Source of the DNA: Sphaerisporangium sp040649355
GTDB taxonomy: Bacteria; Actinomycetota; Actinomycetes; Streptosporangiales; Streptosporangiaceae
Length of the DNA: 64,000 nucleotides
NCBI RefSeq assembly: GCF_043197795.1
Contig: NZ_JBICTU010000033.1
Location: 13,393-77,392, forward strand
Reading direction: 5' to 3'
Shown here: positions 42,826-50,996 of the stretch, piece by piece
Layout: each line of letters opens with the position of its first letter
Numbering within the stretch: the stretch's first letter is position 1
Made by a program: the position numbers and the translations under genes
The notes under the pieces: generated by a model
The model's database searches: none
Told to the model about the DNA's origin: nothing
What the model saw: only the letters and a program-made list of their open reading frames with translations

Positions 42826-43526
42826 TTGGTCGAACTTGCTGACTGGCGCGGCCTGGTACGCGGACGCACCGACGACTACGATGCCCTTCGCTTGGTCGCA
42901 GTCGTTACCCCTGGCGGGCAAAGCTGGGCCAGCCCCTTCCGAGCCGTCGCCGACGACGGGAATGACTACTTCGTCAAGACCTTGGAGTCCTGCCGACGAG
43001 ACTGGGCGCGGGGATCAATCGCCATCGAGTACATCGTGGGCAAAGTAGGCAAGCTGGTCGGGGCACCGGTGTGTGACAGCACCTTGATCCGAATACCCGA
43101 GGAGTTCACGGGCGACGAAATCCGTCCCGGCATCCCTCTTATTCCGGGCATCGCCCACGCCAGCAAGGCCCTGGAGCACGCTGACGAGCAGCGCCATCAC
43201 CTCGCATACCGCGACCAGGATCACAATCACGTCCGGCACGTCGGGCTGTACGCTCTGCACGACTGGTGCTATGGGATGACGCCCAGTGGCTGTATGACCT
43301 CGACGATGACCGATCGATCTACTCGCATGATCATGCCCTGTACTTCCCTCCCAGCCACGGCGTCATAGACGACGAGATTCTCAAACTGTCCGCTGACGAA
43401 CCGAACGTGCTGCCGGATGCGCCGGAGGGGTTGGCTCCAGAGGCGGTTGAGGCTGTTGCCAAGGCCTTTGAGACGATAGATCGTGATGCTCTCGTCAACA
43501 TCCTGCGTGCCGTGCCAGCATCGTGA
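42826..43526 (+). pseudogene. HipA-like kinase gene interrupted by a one-base frameshift
   Basis: Two frames together give a full HipA-family kinase of ~234 residues. Frame 1 (TTG 42826, GGAGG upstream) encodes FRAVADDGNDYFVKTLESC, IAIEYIVGKVGKLVGAPVC and RHVGLYALHDWCYG. From about 43273 the homology continues one frame over with DDAQWLYDLDDDRSIYSHDH and ALYFPP to the stop at 43526. One G is missing in the GGG at 43273-43275. HipA-type kinases phosphorylate tRNA synthetases in toxin systems. With DUF3037 downstream this is a known pair. It is a true frameshift, a programmed slip or a sequencing error. Confidence 0.82.
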
Positions 43527-43635
43527 CCTGTGAGCGACGAAGCTTTGGCGACGCTCGGTTGGTTCCTGGAGATATCGAGCACCTGCTGTGGCACATCGTC
43601 TTCGAGCGCTGGTCTGAAGGGAGTGTGAAAAACCA

Positions 43636-44511
43636 GTGAGCAGATACATCTACTCGATCGTTCGCTGTCTCCCTGATCCGCGCACTGGGGAGTTTGTGAA
43701 CGTCGGTGCTATTGCCGGTGACCCGAACACGGGCGACTGGGCCGTCCGGCGCCTGAGCAACACTGAACGGATCAAAAGGTTCGCGCTACCTACGGCCATC
43801 GACGTTACCGACCGATTCTTGGTCCGGCTGAGCAGTGAAGTGGCTGAGGCGCGCGAGGTGCTGGAAACGGAGGGTAGCCACCCTTTCGCCGATGACTGGC
43901 TGCTCCAACTCCATCATGATCATCGAAATATCGTGCAGCTCAGTCCACCGGCCACCATCGTCGCTGGGCACGCGGAAGCAGCCCTGGATGTCATCTTCGA
44001 CCGAATGATCATCGATCCTGCGACGCAACCACGGCAGGTCACCGTCGGCAAAGATCGAGTCGTGCAGGATCTCCGAAAGGCCTATCAGCAGGCTGATATA
44101 CCAGCACACCTTCTAAGACCTAAATCTGACGTATTCATCGGCGACAAGCTGCACTCCACCATCGACATAGCCATCGCCAACGGCAAAGCCGTACAACTGG
44201 CACAAGGCTGGTCCTTCCGAGTCGCCGGGGTGGAGAGACTCCTCACGCAGGTGAAAGCCTGGGGTTTCGCACTCGAACGCCTGCGTCGCGGCGATCAAGC
44301 TCGGATGCTGGACGCTCAAGGCCGATCGAGTGAAGTCGCCCGGGACGTCGACCTGCAAGTGGTGATCGCAACGCCAGAGACGCCTCAACAGGAGGCAACC
44401 TACGAAGAGGCAGAGCAGGTCTTCCGTGCTCTGGGCGCCGATGTTCATTCCGTGGAAGACGTTGGCGCTGTAAGCGCCCAGGCGGCGGCCCTCGTCCGGA
44501 GGCTGCTCTGA
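43636..44511 (+). CDS. DUF3037 family protein
   Basis: A 291-residue protein with MSRYIYSIVRCLPDPRTGEFVNVGAIAGDPNTGDW, the DUF3037 opening (Y-S-I-V-R-x-x-P-D-xxxGEFVNVG). DUF3037 genes regularly follow HipA-like kinase genes, and here it starts 110 bp after one. The role in the pair is undefined; it may be an antitoxin or a second component. Start GTG 43636; a GAAGGGAG site lies somewhat far upstream. The gene is intact although its kinase partner is frameshifted. Confidence 0.87.
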   Translation: MSRYIYSIVRCLPDPRTGEFVNVGAIAGDPNTGDWAVRRLSNTERIKRFALPTAIDVTDRFLVRLSSEVAEAREVLETEGSHPFADDWLLQLHHDHRNIVQLSPPATIVAGHAEAALDVIFDRMIIDPATQPRQVTVGKDRVVQDLRKAYQQADIPAHLLRPKSDVFIGDKLHSTIDIAIANGKAVQLAQGWSFRVAGVERLLTQVKAWGFALERLRRGDQARMLDAQGRSSEVARDVDLQVVIATPETPQQEATYEEAEQVFRALGADVHSVEDVGAVSAQAAALVRRLL

Positions 44512-44514
44512 ACC

Positions 44515-44640
44515 GCACGCGTATCGACGTGGATAGCAGCTGACCTGCGGCGGCCTTGGCATCGAGGTCGTCAAGGCGGAGCCTCTTGATCTCCGAAAAG
44601 GTGAGCCCGAGCAGGACAACGCGCGGTAGCCATAAGGCCG
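44515..44640 (-). pseudogene. Possible tyrosine-recombinase (integrase) fragment
   Basis: The minus strand reads PRVVLLGLTFSEIKRLRLDD then LDAKAAAG, which resembles the catalytic-domain opening of phage-type integrases (LLxxTGLRxSEIxxLRWxDID), with the catalytic Arg region degraded. No start, no rest of the protein. It lies exactly between DUF3037 and a duplicated fragment of the decarboxylase gene, where a mobile-element relic would fit. The match is short. Confidence 0.35.
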
Positions 44641-44689
44641 GCCGCCGGATCGGCGGTCCCCGTTGGCCGAACGCTCCCGAAGCCGCGCC

Positions 44690-45345
44690 CCCGATGCGTC
44701 TTCGGCGCCGACCGTACGTTCTTCGTGGTCAACGGTAACTCCACCGCGAACCGCGTCGTCGGGCACCACGCGAACGCCCGCGACAACACGGTGCTGGTCG
44801 ACCGCAACTGCCACAAGTCGATCCAGCTCGCGCTCACCATCACCGGCGCCCGTCCGGTCTACCTGGTGCCCGAGCGCAACGGGCTCGGGCTGGCGGGGCC
44901 GGTCCCCCCGGCCGCCCTGGGAGCCGGCGCGGTGCGTGAGCGCCTGCGCGGTCATCCCCTCGCCGCAGGGGAGCCGACCTACGCGGTGATCACCAACTCG
45001 ACGTACGACGGGCTGTGCTACGACGCGGTACGGGTCGGCGCGTTGCTGAGCGGCAGCGTCCCCCGGCTGCACTTCGACGAGGCGTGGTTCGCCTACGGCC
45101 GGTTCCACCCGCTTTACGCCCGCCGGTACGGCATGGCGGTCGACGAGGGGACGCTGCCGGGTCCGGACCGTCCGACCGTGTTCGCCACGCAGTCCATCCA
45201 CAAGCTCCTGGCGGCGCTTTCGCAGGGGGCGATGCTGCACGTCCGCCCCGCCGAGCGGGCCCATCGGGACCCCGCCGGGCGTCACTGGATAGAACGGCCT
45301 GATCCACTCGGGACGAAGCCCCTGGAGCCCCGGCCGGTAGAACAC
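44690..45345 (+). pseudogene. Truncated duplicate of the PLP decarboxylase gene
   Basis: Bases ~44690-45260 are nearly identical to 48050-48610 of the intact decarboxylase (FFVVNGNSTANRVVGHH ... FATQSIHKLLAALSQ). The sequence then jumps to the very 3' end (HRDPAGRHWIE, matching 49677-49710). The N-terminal third and ~1 kb of the C-terminal part are missing. The PLP lysine region survives, but the protein cannot be functional. It has the same orientation as the intact gene. Confidence 0.88.
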
Positions 45346-45363
45346 GCTCGGCCGTGTCGGTGG

Positions 45364-45580
45364 TCAGCGCGTCTGGGTCTTCTGGTCGCGGAGCGCCTGC
45401 GCGACGGCGTCCCGTACGCGGGCGTCCTCACGCAGCTTGCGCCGTGCGCGCCTGCGGCGCAGGACGAGGAACGCCACGGCGATGACGGCGATCAGCACGA
45501 CGACCAGCAGCGACCGGCTTGAGCTCGCCGCTGACCCGCAGTTTGACCCGGATGCCGAGGCGCCGGTCCACGGTTCCTGG
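45364..45580 (-). pseudogene. Truncated duplicate of the DUF916-type gene
   Basis: 45364-45510 copies the 3' end of the minus-strand DUF916 gene (49776-49925: RARRKLREDARVRDAV, QALRDQKTQ). After an internal deletion, 45512-45575 copies 50288-50350 (RRLGIRVKLRVSGELKP). This continues the duplication seen at 44690-45345, so a ~2.3-kb stretch was copied and then lost two internal pieces. Confidence 0.85.
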
Positions 45581-45667
45581 AGTATCGAGGCACCTGCTGA
45601 GCTGATCACGCATAGGGTCGGGACGTCCTCGGTCGGCGGCCTGGCACCAGCACCTCTTGTATAAGTC

Positions 45668-45682
45668 CAGCTATAGTAGCTG
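45668..45682. promoter_or_regulatory. Inverted repeat CAGCTA-TAG-TAGCTG over a -10-like TATAGT
   Basis: A perfect 6-bp dyad in an AT-rich patch 30-45 bp upstream of the AAA ATPase start, containing TATAGT (45672-45677). It may be an operator or autoregulatory site over the promoter. Confidence 0.45.
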
Positions 45683-45711
45683 TGATTATTCATAGTTGGA
45701 GGGGGGCGTGC

Positions 45712-47181
45712 GTGGACAAGCCCAGTGGGATGTTCGATCGGGACTTCGAGTGGGCGGAGCTGAGTCGCTTCGCTGCTTACTCGGCCCCCAAGGCGACCCT
45801 TGGGGTGGTCTCCGGGCGTCGCCGGCAGGGGAAGACCTTTCTGCTCGACGCGCTCACCACTGCGACCGGCGGCTTCATGTTCACCGGCACCGAGACCACC
45901 GAGGCCGACGCGCTGCGGCAGTTCGGGGACGCGCTGGCCGCGCACGTCGGCGAGCCCGGTCCGTTCCGCTTCGCCAACTGGGACGAAGCCGTGGCTCGGC
46001 TCCTGCGCATCGCCGCCACCGGGCCCACCGTCGCGGTCATCGACGAGTTCCCGTTCCTCGCCAAGGCCTCCCCAGCCCTGCCCTCCATCATCCAACGCGC
46101 TCTGGATCCCACCGCCCAGCGCGACAACACTCCCGTCCGCCTGCTTCTATGCGGGTCCGCCCTGTCCTTCATGGGGCGCATCCTGTCCGGCAACGCGCCG
46201 CTGCGCGGCCGCGCCGGACTTGAACTGGTCGTGCCCACCCTCGACTTCCGCCTCGCCGCCCGGTTCTGGGAGATCGCCGACCCGCGCACCGCCGCGCTGA
46301 CCAACGCCGTCGTGGGCGGCACCCCCGCCTACCGCCGTGAATTCACCCAGGGTGACACCCCCGCCGACGCCGACGACTTCGACTCCTGGGTCGTCCGTGC
46401 CGTCCTCAACCCCGGCCGCCCGCTCTTCCGCGAAGGCCGCTACCTGCTCGCCGAAGAACCCGAGCTTCATGACACCGCGCTCTACCACTCCGTGCTGGCG
46501 GCGATCGCCGACGGCAACCACAACCGCGGCGGCATCGCCTCCTACCTCGGCCGCAAGTCGACGGATCTGGCCCACCCGCTCGCCGTCCTCCAGGACGTCG
46601 GCATGATCACCCACGAGCAGGACGCCTTCCGCCGGAACCGCTCCGCCTACCGGATCGCCGAGCCCCTTCTCGCCTTCTACCACGCCGTCATGCGGCCTGC
46701 CTGGGGCGATCTGGAACGTCCAGGCCGTGCACCGGACGTCTGGCGTCGGCTGCAACCGACCTTCCGCAGCAAGGTCGTGGGACCTCACTTCGAGCGCATC
46801 TGCCGCGAGTGGACTCGCTGGTACTGCGACTCCGGAACCATAGGCGGCTTCCCGTCGAACGTGGCCAGCGGTACCGTCCCCGACTCGGCCAACCGGACAG
46901 CTCACGAGGTCGATGTCGCGGCCTTCGGCCAGGACGAGACCGGCCGCGAGCGACTCCTCGCCATCGGCGAATGCAAGTGGAACGACATCATGGGCCTCGG
47001 ACACTTGCGCCGGCTCGACCAGATCCGCGGCCTGCTCCGCGCCCGCGAAGGCGTCAACGCCGAGCGCACACGGCTGCTCCTGTTCAGCGGCGCCGGCTTC
47101 AGTGACGACCTCCGCGCCGTGGCCCGGCACGACGCCGCCGTTCAACTTGTCGACATGGGCCGGCTTTACACAGGTGCGTGA
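45712..47181 (+). CDS. AAA ATPase with C-terminal DUF234/nuclease-like domain
   Basis: A ~489-residue protein of the archaeal-type ATPase_2 + DUF234 family. The Walker A region is GVVSGRRRQGKTFLLDAL and Walker B VAVIDEFPFLAKASPALP. A sensor-like RLLLCGSALSFM follows, then a winged-helix segment (GGIASYLGRKSTDLAHPLAVLQDVGMI). The C-terminal part is GPHFERICREWTRWYC and AHEVDVAAFGQ..LAIGECKWNDIMGLG. The E-x-D / GECKW pattern resembles a PD-(D/E)xK nuclease-like fold. GTG 45712 was chosen with GGAGG upstream. The gene is bracketed by decayed and intact copies of neighbouring genes. Confidence 0.88.
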   Translation: MDKPSGMFDRDFEWAELSRFAAYSAPKATLGVVSGRRRQGKTFLLDALTTATGGFMFTGTETTEADALRQFGDALAAHVGEPGPFRFANWDEAVARLLRIAATGPTVAVIDEFPFLAKASPALPSIIQRALDPTAQRDNTPVRLLLCGSALSFMGRILSGNAPLRGRAGLELVVPTLDFRLAARFWEIADPRTAALTNAVVGGTPAYRREFTQGDTPADADDFDSWVVRAVLNPGRPLFREGRYLLAEEPELHDTALYHSVLAAIADGNHNRGGIASYLGRKSTDLAHPLAVLQDVGMITHEQDAFRRNRSAYRIAEPLLAFYHAVMRPAWGDLERPGRAPDVWRRLQPTFRSKVVGPHFERICREWTRWYCDSGTIGGFPSNVASGTVPDSANRTAHEVDVAAFGQDETGRERLLAIGECKWNDIMGLGHLRRLDQIRGLLRAREGVNAERTRLLLFSGAGFSDDLRAVARHDAAVQLVDMGRLYTGA

Positions 47182-47430
47182 AGCACAGAGGCGATCAGTG
47201 ATGCTCTGACCCCTCACCCCCTGAAGCACCGGCCTGCGAGTCTCCTGATCCGCGCAGTCTCCTCGGCGGCGCCGCGGAAGCTCCCCGCCTATCCGACGGC
47301 CGCATCAGATAGGGCGTCCGTTGTCGCTGGGGCGCGTTCGGTGTCGGTTTGGTCACCATACAGCTACAGAGGGTGATGGTGAGGCAAGCTGATAGCAGAG
47401 CTGCACAGTCCCCCGACCATGGAGTGTCGT
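47182..47430. other. Intergenic region before decarboxylase
   Basis: About 250 bp without a gene. TTTGGTCACCATACAGCTAC near 47347 is locally AT-richer and could hold the promoter. No hairpin or clear operator was found. Confidence 0.3.
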
Positions 47431-49725
47431 ATGGAGCGAACTGTCCTTGCCGCTGTCACGGAGCGGTCTGATGCCGATACGGCGCTCGCTGAGCAGTTGC
47501 GCCGGGTGTGTGCGTCGATGGATGAGTTCGGGATACAGGTGCGCTGGACGCATCGGGCCGAGGACGCGCTGGCGGTGGTCGGCTCGGACGCGTCGCTGAC
47601 GGCGGTGCTGGCGGCGTGGGAGGCGCCGGGTGCCGAGGAGCTCCTGGGGGCGGTGGCCAAGCGGTTCCGCGGCCTGCCGGTCTTCCTGATGACCTCGGAA
47701 CAGGAGCTCCCGCTGTGGGTGTACGAGGTGATCCACGGCTACGTCTTCCCGCTGGAGGACACTCCGCGCTTCATCGCCGGGCGGATCGCCCACGCGGCCG
47801 ATCGCTACGCCGAGAAGATCCTTCCGCCGTTCTTCGGCGCGCTCCGGCGTCTGGAGGACCACCATCAGTACTCGTGGCACACCCCGGCACACGCTGGAGG
47901 AGTGGCGTTCCTGAAGTCGCCGGTGGGACGGGCGTTCTTCGACTTCTATGGTGAGCGGCTGCTGCGCACCGACCTGTCGATCTCCGTCACCGAGCTGGGC
48001 TCGCCCCTGGAGCACACGGGCCCGATCGGGGACGCCGAGCGCAACGCCGCCCGTGTTTTCGGCGCCGACCGCACGTTCTTCGTGGTCAACGGTAACTCCA
48101 CCGCGAACCGCGTCGTCGGGCACCACGCGATCGCCCGCGACGACACGGTGCTGGTCGACCGCAACTGCCACAAGTCGATCCAGCACGCGCTCACCATCAC
48201 CGGTGCCCGTCCGGTCTACCTGGTGCCCGAACGCAACGGGCTCGGGCTGGCGGGGCCGGTCCCGCCGGCCGCCCTGGAGGCCGGCGCGGTGCGTGAGCGC
48301 CTGCGCGGCCATCCCCTCGCCGCTGGGGAGCCCACCTACGCGGTGATCACCAACTCGACGTACGACGGGCTTTGCTACGACGCGGTACGGGTCGGCGAGT
48401 TGCTGAGCGGCAGCGTCCCCCGGCTGCACTTCGACGAGGCGTGGTTCGCCTACGGCCGGTTCCATCCGCTTTACGCCCGCCGGTACGGCATGGCGGTCGA
48501 CGAGGGGACGCTGCCGGGTCCTGACCGGCCGACCGTGTTCGCCACGCAGTCCACCCACAAGCTCCTGGCGGCGCTTTCACAGTCGGCGATGCTGCACGTC
48601 CGCCCAGCCGAGCGGGCGCCCGTGGACTACGACCGGCTCAACGAGACGTACCTGATGCACGCCTCCACCTCGCCGCTCTACCCGGTGATCGCCTCGCTGG
48701 ACGTGGCGGCGGCGATGATGGACGGCCCGTCCGGGCGGTTCCTCACCGGGGAGGCGATCACCGAGGCGGTCCGCTTCCGGCAGGCGATGGTGCGACTGGC
48801 CGCCCGCATCCGCGACGACGGGCGGCGGCCGGACTGGTTCTTCGGCGTCTGGCAACCCCCCTCGGTCACCGACCCGCGCACCGGCCTGACCGTCCCGTTC
48901 GCCGAGGCGGACCTGGCCCTGCTGTGCGGCGAGCCCGCATGCTGGACGCTGGAGCCCGGCGCCGCCTGGCACGGGTTCGACGGGCTCGCCGAGGGTTACT
49001 GCCTGCTGGACCCGGTCAAGGTGACGATCACCTGCCCTGGCGCGGACGCCGCCGCGGGGACCCTCGATTGGGGCATTCCCGCCCGCATCGTGGCCGCCTA
49101 CCTGGAGCGGCGCGGCATCGTGGTCGAGAAGACCGGCGACCACACCTTGCTGGTGCTGTTCTCGATGGGCGTCACCAAGGGCAAATGGGGCACCCTGATC
49201 GACGCGCTCACCGACTTCAAGAACGCCTACGACGACGACCTGCCCCTCGCGGAGGTGCTGCCCGGCTTCGGGCCGTCCGCGACCTCACCTGAGCCGAGCG
49301 CCCTGAGGCCGTCCAGCGGCTCTCCCGCGCCCGGCTCCACCTCGCTGCGGCGGTTCTGCGCGCAGGCCCACGACAGGCTGCGCGACTCCGGTGCCGGCAC
49401 GCTGCTCGACCAGGTCTTCACCAGCCTTCCCGAGCCGGTGATGACCCCGGCCGACTGTTACCAGGCGATGATCCGATCGCGCACCGAACGTGTCCCGCTC
49501 GCCGGCCTGCCCGGCCGTATCGCCGCCACCACGGTCGTGGTCACGCCCCCCGGGATCCCGATGCTGATGCCAGGGGAGGCGACCGGGCCCGCTGACGGAC
49601 CCCTGATGAGGTACCTGCGAGCGCTGGAGGACTTCGACCGGGCGTTCCCCGACCTAGCCACCGACATCCACGGAGCCCATCGGGACCCCGCCGGCCGCTA
49701 CTGGATAGAAGTCATGTCGGCCTGA
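47431..49725 (+). CDS. Orn/Lys/Arg decarboxylase-family PLP enzyme
   Basis: A ~764-residue fold-type I PLP decarboxylase. An N-terminal flavodoxin-like wing domain (1-120) precedes the core with HQYSWHTPAHAGGVAFLKSP, FFVVNGNSTANRVV, AVITNSTYDGLCYD, LHFDEAWFAYGRFHP (the Asp binding PLP nitrogen) and FATQSTHKLLAALSQ (Schiff-base Lys). The C-terminal domain has CLLDPVKVTITCPG. It should decarboxylate arginine, lysine or ornithine, for polyamine synthesis or acid resistance. The start is ATG 47431, or 47419 four codons earlier. A truncated duplicate lies 3.4 kb upstream. Confidence 0.93.
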   Translation: MERTVLAAVTERSDADTALAEQLRRVCASMDEFGIQVRWTHRAEDALAVVGSDASLTAVLAAWEAPGAEELLGAVAKRFRGLPVFLMTSEQELPLWVYEVIHGYVFPLEDTPRFIAGRIAHAADRYAEKILPPFFGALRRLEDHHQYSWHTPAHAGGVAFLKSPVGRAFFDFYGERLLRTDLSISVTELGSPLEHTGPIGDAERNAARVFGADRTFFVVNGNSTANRVVGHHAIARDDTVLVDRNCHKSIQHALTITGARPVYLVPERNGLGLAGPVPPAALEAGAVRERLRGHPLAAGEPTYAVITNSTYDGLCYDAVRVGELLSGSVPRLHFDEAWFAYGRFHPLYARRYGMAVDEGTLPGPDRPTVFATQSTHKLLAALSQSAMLHVRPAERAPVDYDRLNETYLMHASTSPLYPVIASLDVAAAMMDGPSGRFLTGEAITEAVRFRQAMVRLAARIRDDGRRPDWFFGVWQPPSVTDPRTGLTVPFAEADLALLCGEPACWTLEPGAAWHGFDGLAEGYCLLDPVKVTITCPGADAAAGTLDWGIPARIVAAYLERRGIVVEKTGDHTLLVLFSMGVTKGKWGTLIDALTDFKNAYDDDLPLAEVLPGFGPSATSPEPSALRPSSGSPAPGSTSLRRFCAQAHDRLRDSGAGTLLDQVFTSLPEPVMTPADCYQAMIRSRTERVPLAGLPGRIAATTVVVTPPGIPMLMPGEATGPADGPLMRYLRALEDFDRAFPDLATDIHGAHRDPAGRYWIEVMSA

Positions 49726-49775
49726 TCCACTTGGGATGAATACGAACAGGTGCACTCGTCGAGGTGGGCGGGTGA

Positions 49776-50855
49776 TCAGTGCGCCTGCGTCTTCTGGTCG
49801 CGGAGCGCCTGCTCGACGGCGTCCCGTACGCGGGCGTCCTCACGCAGCTTGCGCCGTGCGCGCCTGCGGCGCGCGAGAACGAGCGCCACGGAGATGACAG
49901 CGATCAGGACGACGACCAGCAGGAACAGCGTCCACGGTACGGCCCAGCCGTCCGTCGTGGCTCGGACCGGATCAAGCGAGGTGGTGGAGCCCGACGCGTC
50001 GGTGAGCAGGGGCATGAGGGTCGTGGTCGCGGCCAGCCTGACTCCGGGTGCCACGCCGTGGACGGGCACCGTCACCTTCCAGCTCTCGCCCGGGAGCAGC
50101 TCAGGCGGCGAGGCGATCTTGCCCGCTTCGGTCCCCAGCCACCCGAACGGGCCCGAGACCGCCACCGTCTGCTGGGCCGACAGGATGGCGTTGCCGGTGT
50201 TGTGGACGCTGTAGCTGACGGTGGCGTCACCCTTGGCGAACGGGTTGCCTGAGCCGGCGTAGTCGACGTGGAGGTTCTCGATCGCGAGGATCGGCTTGAG
50301 CTCGCCGCTGACCCGCAGCTTGACCCGGATACCGAGGCGCCGGTCCACGTTGACGCTCTCGGTTCCGCCGGGCTGCGTCAGGGAGGTGAGGATGCCGCCC
50401 ACGTAGTCGCCGGGTGTGGCGTTGCCCGGAACGGTGACCGTGAAGGGGACCTTGACGGTCTGCCCGGGCGGGATCGTGACGCTGTCGCGGTCGGCGTGGA
50501 CCCAGGCGCCGATTCCGACGGACTTCTTGTCCTTGAGGAGGAGGTCGAGCTGGCCCGTGTCGGTGGTGAAGCCGTCGGCGGCGTAGACGGCGAGTTTGAG
50601 CGGAGCCTTGCCGCGGTTGGCGACGACCATGGCGTCCTTGACCAGTCCACCGGGGTTGACGGCATGGCTGAAGCTGGACCGATCGGCGCCGTAGCTGTTC
50701 GAGTCCGTCCTGACCGTCCAGGTGACGTTGCCGTCCTCCGCCAGAGCGGGGCCGGCGGACACGCCGGTGACAGCGAAGGCGGCGAGCAGGGCCAGGGCGG
50801 CGGTGCGAACGAGGGCGGCGGCGGTGGTCTTCCTGCGCGTTACGGGCGCGTGCAT
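49776..50855 (-). CDS. Secreted DUF916-type protein with C-terminal membrane anchor
   Basis: A 359-residue surface protein. The signal peptide (ALVRTAALALLAAFAVTGVSAGPALA) is followed by an Ig-like DUF916 region (FSHAVNPGGLVKDAMVVANRGKAPLKLAVYA, VPFTVTVPGNATPGDYVGGI) and a second Ig-like module. A transmembrane helix (VPWTLFLLVVVLIAVISVALVL) and a basic cytosolic tail (ARRRRARRKLREDARVRDAV) close it. DUF916 domains in firmicutes bind cell-wall WxL proteins. Here the protein is membrane anchored, and no WxL partner is visible. Its 3' half is duplicated at 45364-45580. Confidence 0.87.
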   Translation of the reverse strand: MHAPVTRRKTTAAALVRTAALALLAAFAVTGVSAGPALAEDGNVTWTVRTDSNSYGADRSSFSHAVNPGGLVKDAMVVANRGKAPLKLAVYAADGFTTDTGQLDLLLKDKKSVGIGAWVHADRDSVTIPPGQTVKVPFTVTVPGNATPGDYVGGILTSLTQPGGTESVNVDRRLGIRVKLRVSGELKPILAIENLHVDYAGSGNPFAKGDATVSYSVHNTGNAILSAQQTVAVSGPFGWLGTEAGKIASPPELLPGESWKVTVPVHGVAPGVRLAATTTLMPLLTDASGSTTSLDPVRATTDGWAVPWTLFLLVVVLIAVISVALVLARRRRARRKLREDARVRDAVEQALRDQKTQAH

Positions 50856-50944
50856 CTCAGGGTCCTCGGGCGATCTTGGGCGGCTGGAACGAGCGGCGGG
50901 CGTGCGGCGAGTGGGCGAGCGGCGGGTGGGGCGGATGGAACGAG

Positions 50945-50980
50945 TGGCGGGGTGGGCACCAGAAGGCGCCTACCCCGCCA
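50945..50980 (-). terminator. Hairpin downstream of the phosphatase gene
   Basis: Arms TGGCGGGGT / ACCCCGCCA plus four further inner pairs, within 55 bases of the phosphatase stop. Confidence 0.55.
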
Positions 50981-50996
50981 GGGAGAACAGGTCCGG

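Noticed and set aside
44113..45345. 410-residue minus-strand frame across DUF3037 and the decarboxylase relic
   Set aside because: Shadow frame spanning two unrelated elements; only the short integrase-like part at 44515-44640 in another frame deserved mention.
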